DNA from: Thalassotalea sp. 273M-4
GTDB lineage: Bacteria; Pseudomonadota; Gammaproteobacteria; Enterobacterales; Alteromonadaceae
Reading direction: 5' to 3'
Assembly (NCBI RefSeq): GCF_041410465.1
Contig: NZ_CP166961.1
Coordinates: 992,001 to 1,056,000, forward strand
Length of the DNA: 64,000 nucleotides
How positions within the stretch are numbered: the stretch's first letter is position 1; each line of letters opens with the position of its first letter. The notes beneath the pieces are model-generated. The model was not told the origin of the DNA. It saw only the letters and a program-made list of their open reading frames with translations, and did not search any database. Both the position numbers and the translations under genes were made by a program. Shown piece after piece: positions 53,314 to 63,025 of this stretch.

Positions 53314-54183
53314 TTATCGACCCTTTACTCGTTTACCAACCATGAGTGCGACAACAATGGCCAAAGAGCCAAAGGCAAGCTTTGCTAAGTCTTTAGATGA
53401 GACCTCATCAGCTTCGCCAAAAACAAATAATGATGCAAACATAGCTAACGGCACAACCGCGTTGTTAAAGGCTGATAAGGTCCCCACGGTTGTCTTAGTG
53501 CCACCTTTATTCCAAAAGAAGAATCCAAGCCCTGATGCAATTAAGCCAAGGTATATAAGCACCGCCCATTGCTTGGCGCTTGCATCCATTGGTACTGGCG
53601 ATTGTTTAAAAACAACCAAGGTAATGAAGGTTGTAAATAGCACGGCCCCTAGATACAACAGACCGAAAATCGCACTGTCATTAATCTTGGGTCTGGATTC
53701 TCTAAAGTTTCGGTAATACACCTGACCAAAAGCGAATGACAAATTGGCGATTTGCATCAAACCAAAACCTAACCAAATATCTTCAGTCGCAAAGTTATCC
53801 GCCTTTATTATGGCAGCACCAAGTACAGATAATGAGGCTGCCAATAAGTACCAAGGGCTCAATTTACGTTTGCTTAAGTCGTAAATAATGACCACATATA
53901 ATGGTGTAAGTACACTAAATAGCGCCACTAAATGCGAGGGTAAGTAGCGAAACGCTAACATATAGCAGGTATACATAACTCCATATTGTACTGCTCCTAA
54001 AGCAAGCAATTGTCCTTTTTCTAAATTGTTGGTTTGATTGAGTTTTATAAACGGTAAAAACACAATCGCGGCTAGTAATAGGCGCATATCAGCAATTTGC
54101 ATTGGTTCAATACCTTTAAGAGTATTGCCAATTAGGCCAAAGGAGAATGCCCAAATTAGAGTTGTTATTGTTAAGTACTGCAT
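53314..54183 (-). CDS. EamA-family (DMT superfamily) transporter
   Basis: A 289-residue protein with about ten membrane helices in two repeated EamA domains. Typical elements: TLIWAFSFGLIGNTLKGIEPMQIADMRLLLAAIVFLPFI at the start, AFRYLPSHLVALFSVLTPLYVVI, and in the second half FFFWNKGGTKTTVGTLSAFNNAVVPLAMFASLFVFGE. Members export amino acids, nucleotides or other metabolites; the substrate is unknown. Confidence 0.87.
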   Translation of the reverse strand: MQYLTITTLIWAFSFGLIGNTLKGIEPMQIADMRLLLAAIVFLPFIKLNQTNNLEKGQLLALGAVQYGVMYTCYMLAFRYLPSHLVALFSVLTPLYVVIIYDLSKRKLSPWYLLAASLSVLGAAIIKADNFATEDIWLGFGLMQIANLSFAFGQVYYRNFRESRPKINDSAIFGLLYLGAVLFTTFITLVVFKQSPVPMDASAKQWAVLIYLGLIASGLGFFFWNKGGTKTTVGTLSAFNNAVVPLAMFASLFVFGEADEVSSKDLAKLAFGSLAIVVALMVGKRVKGR

Positions 54184-54270
54184 TTAACTACCTGTTGTTG
54201 CAAGTTGGTCTTGTAAGTTGCTTCTTACCCAAATGATTATTGCGGTTTCGCTTTCGCTCAGCAAATAGCA

Positions 54271-56118
54271 TTACCAGTTATAATTAACCGTGAATGAAAA
54301 TTGATCGCCACGTCCAGGCGTGCCGGGGATCTCTTCAAACGACTCTGCCCATAAATTATCAACGGCTAATACGATGTCCAACGCGTCAAATTGAACCGGA
54401 GAGTAGGTCAGGGTTAAATGGGTGAATAAAGCACTGTCATCGCCATTTCGTAATGCATTGTCTTCCTGTTTGCGCCATTCGTTGTCAATTCTAATTTCGA
54501 GCATTTCGCTTGGAGCCCAGATTGCACCTAAAGTAACGCGATGCGGTGGGTAGTTTAATGCGTAAAAGCTCGCATCAATGCCTTCTTCCACGTAATCTTC
54601 AGACTTATCTAGGAAAGTATAACTTGCAACCAAAGTGGTGGTATCGAAAGATTTAATCGCAATAAACTCTAGCCCTAGGGTTTCCATATCAACTTGGTTT
54701 GCTATTCGAGCAGAAGTTGAATCAAAACTGTATGTCCAATCGGTCAGTTCATTATCCCAACGGTAAAAAATGGCAGAGTCTAGACGCCAATCTAGCTTGT
54801 CTAAAGATAACCCCAATTCTAAGTTTTGACTGCTTTCTCGTTGCAAATCATGGTTACTTCTAAATAATCCACCCGTTTCACTCCCGCCAATTGCAGAATA
54901 CCCCGCTACCTGTGTTGCTTCAGCGTAAGACAAATAAAACTTGCTGGTTGTGTTATCAGCATTGACGGTGAATAAAGCCAAATCACTGATAATGGAAACG
55001 TTTGAGTCATCGCGGTTGCTGTCGTCAAAAGCACCACCTAGACGAAATGTTAAGCTTTGATTGCTTGCAAGTTGCGTGTTGTACTGTGGCACAATGCTGA
55101 ACTTATAGTAATCACGAGACGTGAAATTATTTTCAAGAGAGGTCGACGAAATCGCATCCGTCATCAATTGACCGGCATAATTAATCGCAAAGTCGCTGTT
55201 TAATTGATGGTTGCCCGACCAAGCCAAAGACTTGACTTCAGTCTCGTGAAAGGCTTGAAAAATTTCAGGTTTTTCTCTGGAGTAAACATAATGATCATTG
55301 TGTTTACGATAATACGCTGATACTTCAAAACGGCTGTTAGTCGCATATTTTTGCGCATGATTTAACATCAGTAACCGTGTTCTTAAGTCTTCGGTTTCGT
55401 TTACATTCCACGGCGTATACATGTTCGGCCAACCAAAGAACTTTTCTTGGTAACCAAAAAACAGGTCGGTTTGCGAGTCGTTGTCAATGTGTTGAATACG
55501 AGCAGAACCGCGCTCAAATTGGTGGTCGCCGTTTTCGACTGTACCATCACTTTCTGAACGAGAGTACTCACCTTCAACTCCCCAACTGCCATTGGTTGAA
55601 CCGCTAGGCCATTTATACGCGTTATAAATACGTTGGATATTAAAGTCGTTATTGCCGACACCTGCAGATACGCCACCACCCGATTGAATCGGTTTCCATT
55701 GATATGACACAGTACCCACAGAGCTATTTACCCCATATAAAGCGTTGTTTGCACCGGTGAGAATAGACGCTGGTGTCAACATTTCAGGCGCAATAGGGAT
55801 TTCAGCAAAATAGTGTCCAGTTTGTGGGTCGTATAATGTGGTGCTGCCCACTCTAAATCCAGTGTTTTCAAAAATACCACCACGAATGCTCACGTCTGCC
55901 TGAGCTTCTGCCATGTTGCGCGATTGCAAGTCAACACGAGGATCATATTCCAGATTTGAGATCGGGGCGGCAAATGTGCCAACAGGAAGGGTGTTTGCTG
56001 TTGCCTTACCCTCCACGGTAATATTTTCAATATCGTTTAATTTTGTTTCAACATCGGTAGATGCCAAAGAGGCCATAGAGATTGCACTTAATAATAAAGT
56101 GTTAACAGCTTTGAGCAT
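54271..56118 (-). CDS. TonB-dependent outer-membrane receptor
   Basis: A 615-residue receptor with a signal peptide (LLLSAISMASLA) and a possible TonB box near residue 32 (IENITVEGK). The plug domain contains RNMAEAQADVSIRGGIFENTGFRVG and ASILTGANNALYGVNSSVGTVSYQ; the rest is the beta-barrel, ending in an aromatic strand (QFSFTVNYNW). BtuB-sized. The ligand could be a vitamin, siderophore or oligosaccharide; nothing nearby settles it. The leader contains a transcription-terminator-like hairpin (56178-56198), suggesting conditional expression. Confidence 0.87.
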   Translation of the reverse strand: MLKAVNTLLLSAISMASLASTDVETKLNDIENITVEGKATANTLPVGTFAAPISNLEYDPRVDLQSRNMAEAQADVSIRGGIFENTGFRVGSTTLYDPQTGHYFAEIPIAPEMLTPASILTGANNALYGVNSSVGTVSYQWKPIQSGGGVSAGVGNNDFNIQRIYNAYKWPSGSTNGSWGVEGEYSRSESDGTVENGDHQFERGSARIQHIDNDSQTDLFFGYQEKFFGWPNMYTPWNVNETEDLRTRLLMLNHAQKYATNSRFEVSAYYRKHNDHYVYSREKPEIFQAFHETEVKSLAWSGNHQLNSDFAINYAGQLMTDAISSTSLENNFTSRDYYKFSIVPQYNTQLASNQSLTFRLGGAFDDSNRDDSNVSIISDLALFTVNADNTTSKFYLSYAEATQVAGYSAIGGSETGGLFRSNHDLQRESSQNLELGLSLDKLDWRLDSAIFYRWDNELTDWTYSFDSTSARIANQVDMETLGLEFIAIKSFDTTTLVASYTFLDKSEDYVEEGIDASFYALNYPPHRVTLGAIWAPSEMLEIRIDNEWRKQEDNALRNGDDSALFTHLTLTYSPVQFDALDIVLAVDNLWAESFEEIPGTPGRGDQFSFTVNYNW

Positions 56119-56177
56119 TACATTTCCTTATACACTATTTTTTATAAATTTTTCGTTTTCTTGCTTTGTTCTAGGTG

Positions 56178-56198
56178 AAAAAAGCGGAGCTCATCCGC
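56178..56198 (-). terminator. Terminator-like hairpin in the TonB receptor leader
   Basis: Read leftward: GCGGA-tgagc-TCCGC followed by TTTTTT, about 60 bases before the receptor start and downstream of a TATAAT at 56257-56262. A surrounding repeat, TCTTGCT before and AGCAAGA after, could pair to form an alternative structure. The layout suits transcription attenuation. No known riboswitch family was recognised. Confidence 0.5.
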
Positions 56199-56705
56199 GT
56201 GAAAAGAGCAAGACAATACATTTGATACAGGTTGCCGTAGTGGCTAAAACGAGGGGATTATACTGAGTTCAAACCAATGAAAATACACCACCCATACAAA
56301 TGGGTTACAGCTGATTTATTTATAACCAATGGAGCGTGACGGGAGTTTATTTCATTTTAGATCTATAGTCTGCTGATGTATTTAAAAACTCATAACGACA
56401 GACAGGTTCGTAGGCGATAACTAAAGACGAAAACTAAAGGCGAAAACTAAGCTTATCATTTACATCGCTTTTCACAGTCACTCAAGTTAGTCACTAAAGT
56501 TGTTGTCCTAATTCACACATTCGTTACGAATATTCCCATGGGTTTAAGGCGGATTTTTTAAAGGCGAAGTTAAATATTTTCTATGTCAACAACCACAACA
56601 AAATGTTTCAGCTTTAACAGCAAAGGTTTGCGTAATCTTTTGTCTTCATCTAAATTTAAGGCACCGACAATAGTGAATCTTGCTCTAAAAAGCAGGGAGT
56701 GATTA
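56199..56705. other. Divergent intergenic region with a 13-bp tandem repeat
   Basis: About 500 bases. A leftward -10 box TATAAT (complement at 56257-56262) probably drives the receptor. At 56413-56451 the unit GGCGAAAACTAAA is repeated three times with small changes. A hairpin ACCCAT-acaa-ATGGGT lies near 56290. No gene was found. Confidence 0.5.
56413..56451 (+). repeat. 13-bp imperfect tandem repeat, 3 copies
   Basis: GGCGATAACTAAA, GACGAAAACTAAA and GGCGAAAACTAAG in tandem, in non-coding DNA between divergent genes. Could be regulator sites or slippage products. Confidence 0.7.
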
Positions 56706-57101
56706 ATGCAAAAATTGTTCTTGTTACTGGCCTTAGTGTCGCTGTCATTTGCTAGCTCAATCAGTATGGCAAAAGAAGAGCTAACAAATGTCGCTAAAGA
56801 GCAGGCAAAAGGTGAGGTGGTAGCTGAATCTGAAATCGATCAAGGGTTAAAGAATTTTGGTTATATTTCTGGTTTGGCATTAAGTTGTGTGGCTAAGGCA
56901 CAAAAAGTTGAGCTAGAGAACGAAGTATTAAATCTCAATGGCGATATTACCCGAACTTTGGGGGCTGATAGAGCCTTTCTATTTGCCGCAAGCTTTGGCT
57001 ATGGCACTAATATTGAACTTAATCGAGAAGAGTGCAAAGAAATTTTAGCTACCTATGAGCAACGAGTCGCGGCCTTTAAACAAGGCTTAGGAGAGAAGTG
57101 A
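56706..57101 (+). CDS. Small periplasmic protein, function unknown
   Basis: A 131-residue protein with a signal peptide (LLLALVSLSFASSISMA). The mature part is helical and acidic, with two cysteines (LALSCVAKAQ and REECKEILATYEQRV) that could form a disulfide. I do not recognise the family. It overlaps the next gene by one base (TGATG), so the two are co-translated. Confidence 0.65.
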   Translation: MQKLFLLLALVSLSFASSISMAKEELTNVAKEQAKGEVVAESEIDQGLKNFGYISGLALSCVAKAQKVELENEVLNLNGDITRTLGADRAFLFAASFGYGTNIELNREECKEILATYEQRVAAFKQGLGEK

Positions 57102-57478
57102 TGAAAAGCTTCATTGTTGTCTTGATCGCAATGGTACTAGCAAGCTTAGTCTCTAGTTATGCGTACGCTGGTCGATACGAAGTTCGCAAAGAGATTCGAG
57201 AAGGGTATCGAGAAGTTAATCGTGAAAAACGCGAGGCCGCTATTGAGGTATTGCGTTGTAAAACTCGGCGTTGCGCTGCCAGAGAAATACGCGAGGGGCA
57301 CCGCGAAGTGGCTCGTGAAAAACGAGAAGCTCGTCATGAAATTCGTCGTGCTATTCGCAAAGACAAATACAAAGACGACAGATGGCGCAATGAGAGGGAT
57401 CTTATTGGAGGCATTATTGTTGCCGGTACCATTGTTAAAGTGGTTGAAGTAATTGCAGAAAGTGATAAAGATAAATAA
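57101..57478 (+). CDS. Highly charged periplasmic protein with duplicated segment
   Basis: A 125-residue protein. The ATG overlaps the upstream stop (TGATG). A signal peptide ends at AYA (residue 23). The mature part has a near-exact duplication: EIREGYREVNREKREA at 31-46 and EIREGHREVAREKREA at 62-77, linked by a CKTRRC cysteine pair. Alternating Arg/Glu suggests a salt-bridged single alpha helix or coiled coil. A hydrophobic glycine-rich segment near the C-terminus (LIGGIIVAGTIVKVVEVIAE) follows. I know no function. Confidence 0.65.
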   Translation: MKSFIVVLIAMVLASLVSSYAYAGRYEVRKEIREGYREVNREKREAAIEVLRCKTRRCAAREIREGHREVAREKREARHEIRRAIRKDKYKDDRWRNERDLIGGIIVAGTIVKVVEVIAESDKDK

Positions 57479-58011
57479 CGTATCACAACAATCATCACTA
57501 AAGTGTCGAGCCTTTTGAAAGTCGATTAGTGTATTTTTTTAGTTTTACTTGCCGTTTTATACAGATGTTAGTTTTAATACCCAATCCCCATTTATTTAAC
57601 GTGGTGGTGTTTTGCATAGCATGGATGACATATCATGTGCTCGGTTATCATACGCTTTAGCCGACAATTACACGTTGGCTAGCGTTTGCTCCCTTTTCTT
57701 AGCTGTTATATACCATTTGACTGTAACACTTCCTACACCAGTTGATAAAAGTTCGAGCAAGAAGCTTTATTGGCCTGAATGCTTTTTTCATTATCTAGGC
57801 GCTTTTAAACGGAGCTTTAGTTAAAAGTCAAAAACAAACATTTTTTCGTTTCCTAAGGGGCTGTTTTATAACTTTAAAAGTGGTTTGGAGCACAATCATT
57901 GCTATTTTTTTAATATAAAATTCAAACTAGAAACATTGAACTTAGAGAATATTCAACTTTACTTAGTACATAAGTTGATTTGTATTCAAACTATTTTGAA
58001 GGGGAGGTTAT
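57479..58011. other. Non-coding gap before the BCCT gene
   Basis: A 533-base AT-rich stretch. A 70-codon frame at 57612-57824 has a TTG-type start, no ribosome-binding site and no recognisable features, and is not called. GGGGAGG just before 58012 serves the BCCT gene. Confidence 0.4.
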
Positions 58012-59964
58012 TTGTCATCCGTACCTGCAAAACTCAATCAGAAAGTTTTTGCACCTGCCACCTTAGTCATCGCGAGTTTATTAGCCTTTACCTTGATTTG
58101 GCCTGAATATGCCGCCAAAAAGTTTAACGCCATTCAAGCCAGTATTACTTTAAACGGTAGCTGGTTTTATGTTTTAACCGTGGCGATTATTTTAGGTGTA
58201 GTGGTATTTTTAAGCTTGTCAAAATTTGGTGATATCAAGCTTGGGCCCGATCATTCGACTCCCGACTACTCTGTTGGTACGTGGATCTCTATGCTGTTTG
58301 CCGCCGGTATGGGCATTGGCTTAATGTTTTTTGGCGTTGCCGAGCCTTTGATGCATTATTTAGCCCCACCAACGGCTGAACCGGGCTCATTAGAAGCAAT
58401 AAAAGAAGCAATGCGAATCACCTTTTTTCATTGGGGATTTCATGCCTGGGCAATATATGCTTTAGTTGCTCTAATTTTAGGCTATTTTGCCTATCGACAA
58501 AACCTTCCTTTGACCTTGCGCTCAGCGTTGCATCCACTGATTGGCGATAGAATCTATGGTTGGCCAGGTCACCTAGTAGACGTCTTTGCTGTGGTTAGTA
58601 CGGTGTTTGGTACCGCAACCACCTTAGGCATAGGTGCAACACAAGTTAATTCGGGCTTAAATTACCTTTTTCAATTTGATATTAGCCAAGTAAATCAATT
58701 GATTATCATTGTAATCATTACCTTTTTTGCTTCGGTTTCAGTTGCCACGGGGTTAGATAAAGGGATCAAAATTTTATCTGAGCTCAATATGGGACTAGCT
58801 ATTTTGTTGCTTTTACTTATTTTCTTTCTGGGGCCAACGGTATTTTTATTACAAGCATATTTACAAAATATTGGTGAATACTTGTCGAGTATCGTGTCAA
58901 AAACCTTTAACTTGTTTGCTTACGAGAAAAAAGATTGGATTGGTGGTTGGACAATATTTTATTGGGGCTGGTGGTTAGCTTGGGCACCCTTTGTTGGCTT
59001 ATTTATTGCCCGTATATCTAAAGGACGAACCATTCGTGAGTTTATTTTAGGCGCATTATTTGTTCCTACGGCCTTTACTTTACTGTGGATGACGATTTTT
59101 GGAAATTCAGCTATTTCACTCGTGGTTGATGAAGGTGTCACCAAAATAGCAGAAATGGCCAGTGAAAATTCGTCCATTGCGTTGTTTGTGTTCTTAGACA
59201 CATTACCTTGGTCCAATGTTTTGATTGTTGTCTCTATTATTATGATCATCATTTTCTTTGTCACCTCATGTGACTCAGGAGCCATGGTGATTGATATGTT
59301 GTGTTCAAATGGACGCAACGACACCCCAGTTTGGCAACGCTTATTTTGGGCCGTTTCTATGGGGGCAGTAGCGGGGACTTTGAGCTTGGTCGGTGGTTTA
59401 GAGGCCTTGCAAACCGTCACCATAGCCAGCGCTTTACCCTTTGCCGTTGTTCTTTTGTTTGCTTGTTATGGCTTAGCTAAGGCATTACGTATTGAATCCG
59501 CCAAACGTGATAGTTTACAGCTTAATTTAAGCTCTAATAACATTTACAGTGGCAGTGATGACTGGCAACAAAATTTGAACAACATTCTCTCCACCCCTAG
59601 TAAAAGTAACGTTAATGTGTTCATTAGCCGAACCGTTAAAAGAGCGTTTTATAAAGTGAAAGGGCAGTTTGAATTAAATGACGTTGATGTCAGCATTAAA
59701 ATGGAAAAAACAGGGATTGAAATGAAGGTGTGTCATGGCGATGAATACGACTTTGTTTACAGTGTCTTTAAGAAAAAGTACAGCTATCCAGAATTTAATG
59801 TCAGCGAAGGTGTTGAGCCCGAAATATATTATCGCGCCGAAGTGCATCTTGTCGAAGGTGGTCAAGACTACGACATCATGGGGTGGTCGGAGCAAGCGGT
59901 GATAAACGATATTGTCGACCAATATCAAAAGCACTTGCACTTTTTACACTTGCTACGGGAATAG
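58012..59964 (+). CDS. BCCT family betaine/choline/carnitine transporter
   Basis: A 650-residue inner-membrane carrier with 12 helices, TTG start after GGGGAGG. The family signatures are clear: TWISMLFAAGMGIGLMFFGVAEPLMHY, TFFHWGFHAWAIYALVALILGYFAYR, and the betaine-box region WTIFYWGWWLAWAPFVGLFIARISKGRTIREF. The long cytoplasmic C-terminal domain (about 500-650) resembles BetT-type osmoregulated carriers. Import of choline or glycine betaine fits a marine osmolyte user; no bet genes are nearby. Confidence 0.92.
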   Translation: MSSVPAKLNQKVFAPATLVIASLLAFTLIWPEYAAKKFNAIQASITLNGSWFYVLTVAIILGVVVFLSLSKFGDIKLGPDHSTPDYSVGTWISMLFAAGMGIGLMFFGVAEPLMHYLAPPTAEPGSLEAIKEAMRITFFHWGFHAWAIYALVALILGYFAYRQNLPLTLRSALHPLIGDRIYGWPGHLVDVFAVVSTVFGTATTLGIGATQVNSGLNYLFQFDISQVNQLIIIVIITFFASVSVATGLDKGIKILSELNMGLAILLLLLIFFLGPTVFLLQAYLQNIGEYLSSIVSKTFNLFAYEKKDWIGGWTIFYWGWWLAWAPFVGLFIARISKGRTIREFILGALFVPTAFTLLWMTIFGNSAISLVVDEGVTKIAEMASENSSIALFVFLDTLPWSNVLIVVSIIMIIIFFVTSCDSGAMVIDMLCSNGRNDTPVWQRLFWAVSMGAVAGTLSLVGGLEALQTVTIASALPFAVVLLFACYGLAKALRIESAKRDSLQLNLSSNNIYSGSDDWQQNLNNILSTPSKSNVNVFISRTVKRAFYKVKGQFELNDVDVSIKMEKTGIEMKVCHGDEYDFVYSVFKKKYSYPEFNVSEGVEPEIYYRAEVHLVEGGQDYDIMGWSEQAVINDIVDQYQKHLHFLHLLRE

Positions 59965-60014
59965 TTGCGAGCATATACCTTGTTTGGTGTAGTACGATTA
60001 CCTTTATAAAAAAT

Positions 60015-60099
60015 AACGTTTATTAGGCGATAATTTTTGGTTAACGGTTAACGGTTAACGGTTAACGGTTAACGATTAAAAGCCAAATAAACGTTTTTT
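60015..60099 (+). terminator. Intrinsic terminator with a repeat array in its loop
   Basis: AACGTTTATTAGGC at 60015-60028 pairs with GCCAAATAAACGTT at 60082-60095 (14 bp with one mismatch), followed by a T run to 60099. The 53-base loop holds five GGTTAAC units. It lies 50 bases after the BCCT gene. Confidence 0.7.
60039..60073 (+). repeat. (GGTTAAC)5 tandem repeat
   Basis: Five exact copies of the heptamer GGTTAAC. Each contains the palindrome GTTAAC, so the array can also fold on itself. Likely to vary in copy number between strains by slippage. Confidence 0.95.
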
Positions 60100-60335
60100 C
60101 ATCTTTCTTATAATGACAAACGATATGACCAGCTCGATATGGCTAGCTGATAGTGATGTTTTATGAAGATGCGCTTGTGTGATGCCCAATTTATATCATG
60201 TACGAGGCATTAATTTGTCGGTGTTTCTTTGATAAACTTGATGAAAGTCTTATTAATATGTTTTTATTGCGTATAAACTAAAATAATCTCTGCTGTAAAA
60301 ACATTGTCAGCTACAAACCCATTAGAACGTTACCT
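60100..60335. other. Leader region of the GH3 gene
   Basis: About 235 AT-rich bases with no gene. They should contain the promoter of the beta-glucosidase gene. No catabolite or sugar-regulator operator could be confidently recognised. Confidence 0.35.
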
Positions 60336-62921
60336 ATGAAAAAGAATCCCTTTGCAATCAAGTATTGTTTGTTCCCCTTATCCCTTAGCGTGTTGATTTT
60401 AGGTTGTACAAACACAGAATTGCCTGCCACTAACAGTAGCCAAAATAATGCTTACATAAGCACAAAAGCGAAACGGTTAGCGAATGTGGATGCCAATGTC
60501 GAAGCCATTTTGCAACAAATGACTCTTGAAGAAAAAATATCAATGGTGCATGCCAGTGGTAAGTTTCACGTTGATGCTATTGAGCGCTTAAACTTACCCG
60601 AGTTATGGCTTTCAGATGGACCACATGGGGTGCGTTATCAGCATGAAAAATACAGCTGGGCACCCGCCGGTTGGGATAACGATCATGCTACTTATTTACC
60701 GCATTTAACCTCGGTTGCGGCAAGCTGGAACATAGAAATGGCTTATGCCCATGGCTCAGTACTTGGCGCTGAAGCACGCGATCGTGGTAAAGACATTATT
60801 TTAGGACCCGGCGTAAACCTTGCTCGTTTGCCTTTGTATGGCCGTAATTTTGAATACATGGGCGAGGATCCTTTTTTAGCTTCGGCTCTTGTCGTGCCAG
60901 AAGTTAAAGCCATTCAAGCGCAAGATGTGGCGGCCAATGTTAAACATTATGCTTTAAATACTCAGGAATTAAATCGCATCGGGGTAAACGCCAAACCCGA
61001 TGACCGAACTTTACGAGAAATTTATCTTCCGGTTTTCGAGGCCGCGGTAAAAGAAGGTGGGGTTTATTCCATTATGGGGGCTTATAACCAGTATATGGGT
61101 ACCAATGCCAATCAATCTCGTAAATTGGTCAAAGACATACTGAAAGACGAATGGGGCTTTGATGGGGTGTTATTAACAGACTGGAACGTCGATATTAATA
61201 CCTATGATGCGGCGATGAATGGTCTAGATTTAGAAATGGGCACCAATGTTGAGAGCTACGATGACTTTTTCTTTGCCAAGCCATTACAAGCGATGGTTGA
61301 GTCGGGCAAAGTGCCCATGTCGGTACTAGATGATAAAGTGCGACGCGTGTTGCGGTTAATGCACCGTGTTGGCTTGATGGACCCTGAGCGAAAGCCTGGT
61401 TCTCGTAATACCATAGAGCATCAACAAATTGCCCGTAAAATTGCCAGTGAAGGGGTAATTCTTCTTAAAAATGAACAACAAGTGTTGCCATTGGGAGCGG
61501 ATATTAACAATATATTGGTATTAGGGCCTAATGCTGACCGTGTACATGGTCTTGGTGGCGGTTCCTCTGAGGTAAAAGCATTATATGAAATAACCCCATT
61601 ACAGGGGCTCAAAAATGCTTTGCCAAATGCCAATATTACTTTTTTACGAGCGCGCGCTGATAAGTTAATGCCTATTGCCGCCGACTATATTGTCAGTCGG
61701 CATTGGACGGGCACCCCTGCTTGGACATTTACAAAATATCAAGACGCGACGAAACAGGTCAAACTGGAAGAAAACTGGATAGTTCAAGGCGAATATAGCC
61801 ATAGCGCCAATGAAGCTGGTATTTATATTGAAATGGGGGCCGATATAAAACCGATAAAATCCGGCATACACCAGTTAAAATTGTCGTTAAACGGCAATGC
61901 CAGCTTAAAGATTAACGGCAAGCAAATATTTAATAATGAAAGTGACAAAACACACATTTTCACAAAACAGGTAGAATTAGATGCCAACCAAACTTACCGT
62001 TTTGAGCTGACTTATCAAAGTCCTGAACAAGGCGCTGGGCAATACCTGCTTGGTTGGGATGCCCCTGGTAATCCTTTTGTTGAACAAGATGTGTATTTAA
62101 AGGCGGCACAAGAAGCCGATGCCGTGATTTATTTTGGTGGTTTAAGCCATGGTGATGACAGAGAAGCCATCGATAGAAAAGATATGCGTTTACCTGGTGG
62201 GCAAGACGAGGTCATTAATAAGCTTTTAGCGGTCAATGATAATACTGTTATTTTTATGGTGGCGGGCTCGGCTGTTGAAATGCCTTGGCATCAAAAGGCC
62301 AGCACCATCGTTTGGGGCTGGTATGGTGGCATGGAAGCGGGCAATGCATTTGCCGATGTGCTATTTGGTGATGTAAATCCATCGGGCAAGTTACCGATCA
62401 CATTACCAGAAAAATTAGAGCACTCAGCCCCCATCGCTTTAAATGATTACAATGCCAAAGAATCGTTATACAAAGAAGGCGTTTTTATTGGTTATCGTTG
62501 GTTTGAACAGCAAAACATTAAACCGATGTTTAGTTTTGGCCATGGCTTATCGTATACCCAGTTTAAGCTTGATCGTCTTAGAGTAAATAAAACAACCTTG
62601 TTTGCGGACCAAGACTTAGAAGTCAATGTAAGGGTGGCTAATGTCGGCAAGTACCCTGGTGCCGAAGTGGTTCAGGTTTACTTACAAGATGTTAACGCCA
62701 GCGTACCAATGCCGATAAAAGCATTAAAAGGCTTTACTAAGGTTTACCTTGAGCCGGGAGAGGTAAAAACAGTGACGATTAACATTAACCCTAGAGCGTT
62801 TGCGTTTTGGCGTGAAGATCAAGGAGCTTGGGTGACGGAGCCTGGAGAGTTTGTGGTTCATGTCGGAAATAGCTTGGACAATATTGTTGCAAGCCAACGC
62901 GTTGATGTTTTAGCTCGTTAG
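60336..62921 (+). CDS. Glycoside hydrolase family 3 lipoprotein with PA14 insert (beta-glucosidase-like)
   Basis: An 861-residue enzyme anchored as a lipoprotein (lipobox LILGC, Cys24). The N-terminal TIM barrel carries LSDGPHGVRYQHEKYSW, YGRNFEYMGEDPFLAS, KHYALNTQE and the nucleophile Asp282 in GVLLTDWNVD. A PA14 domain (about 460-590) interrupts the second alpha/beta domain, and an Fn3-like domain closes the protein (about 760-855). This layout is shared by GH3 beta-glucosidases that cut plant or algal oligosaccharides, the PA14 part shaping the substrate pocket. It probably faces the periplasm. Monocistronic. Confidence 0.9.
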   Translation: MKKNPFAIKYCLFPLSLSVLILGCTNTELPATNSSQNNAYISTKAKRLANVDANVEAILQQMTLEEKISMVHASGKFHVDAIERLNLPELWLSDGPHGVRYQHEKYSWAPAGWDNDHATYLPHLTSVAASWNIEMAYAHGSVLGAEARDRGKDIILGPGVNLARLPLYGRNFEYMGEDPFLASALVVPEVKAIQAQDVAANVKHYALNTQELNRIGVNAKPDDRTLREIYLPVFEAAVKEGGVYSIMGAYNQYMGTNANQSRKLVKDILKDEWGFDGVLLTDWNVDINTYDAAMNGLDLEMGTNVESYDDFFFAKPLQAMVESGKVPMSVLDDKVRRVLRLMHRVGLMDPERKPGSRNTIEHQQIARKIASEGVILLKNEQQVLPLGADINNILVLGPNADRVHGLGGGSSEVKALYEITPLQGLKNALPNANITFLRARADKLMPIAADYIVSRHWTGTPAWTFTKYQDATKQVKLEENWIVQGEYSHSANEAGIYIEMGADIKPIKSGIHQLKLSLNGNASLKINGKQIFNNESDKTHIFTKQVELDANQTYRFELTYQSPEQGAGQYLLGWDAPGNPFVEQDVYLKAAQEADAVIYFGGLSHGDDREAIDRKDMRLPGGQDEVINKLLAVNDNTVIFMVAGSAVEMPWHQKASTIVWGWYGGMEAGNAFADVLFGDVNPSGKLPITLPEKLEHSAPIALNDYNAKESLYKEGVFIGYRWFEQQNIKPMFSFGHGLSYTQFKLDRLRVNKTTLFADQDLEVNVRVANVGKYPGAEVVQVYLQDVNASVPMPIKALKGFTKVYLEPGEVKTVTININPRAFAFWREDQGAWVTEPGEFVVHVGNSLDNIVASQRVDVLAR

Positions 62922-63025
62922 TACCTATATTCCCAATAAAGACGGCAGTTCACACTGACAACTTAGGGCACATCGCTTTTGTTGTTGTCACTGTTTGCTA
63001 GGCGCTCATTAGTGTAAATAATGTA

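Noticed and set aside
57612..57824. 70-codon rightward ORF in the gap before the BCCT gene
   Set aside because: Non-ATG start without a ribosome-binding site, no domain, and unlike a coding sequence in composition.
60039..60073. CRISPR-like or telomere-like array
   Set aside because: The units are 7 bases with no spacers, lie inside a terminator loop, and no cas genes are present.
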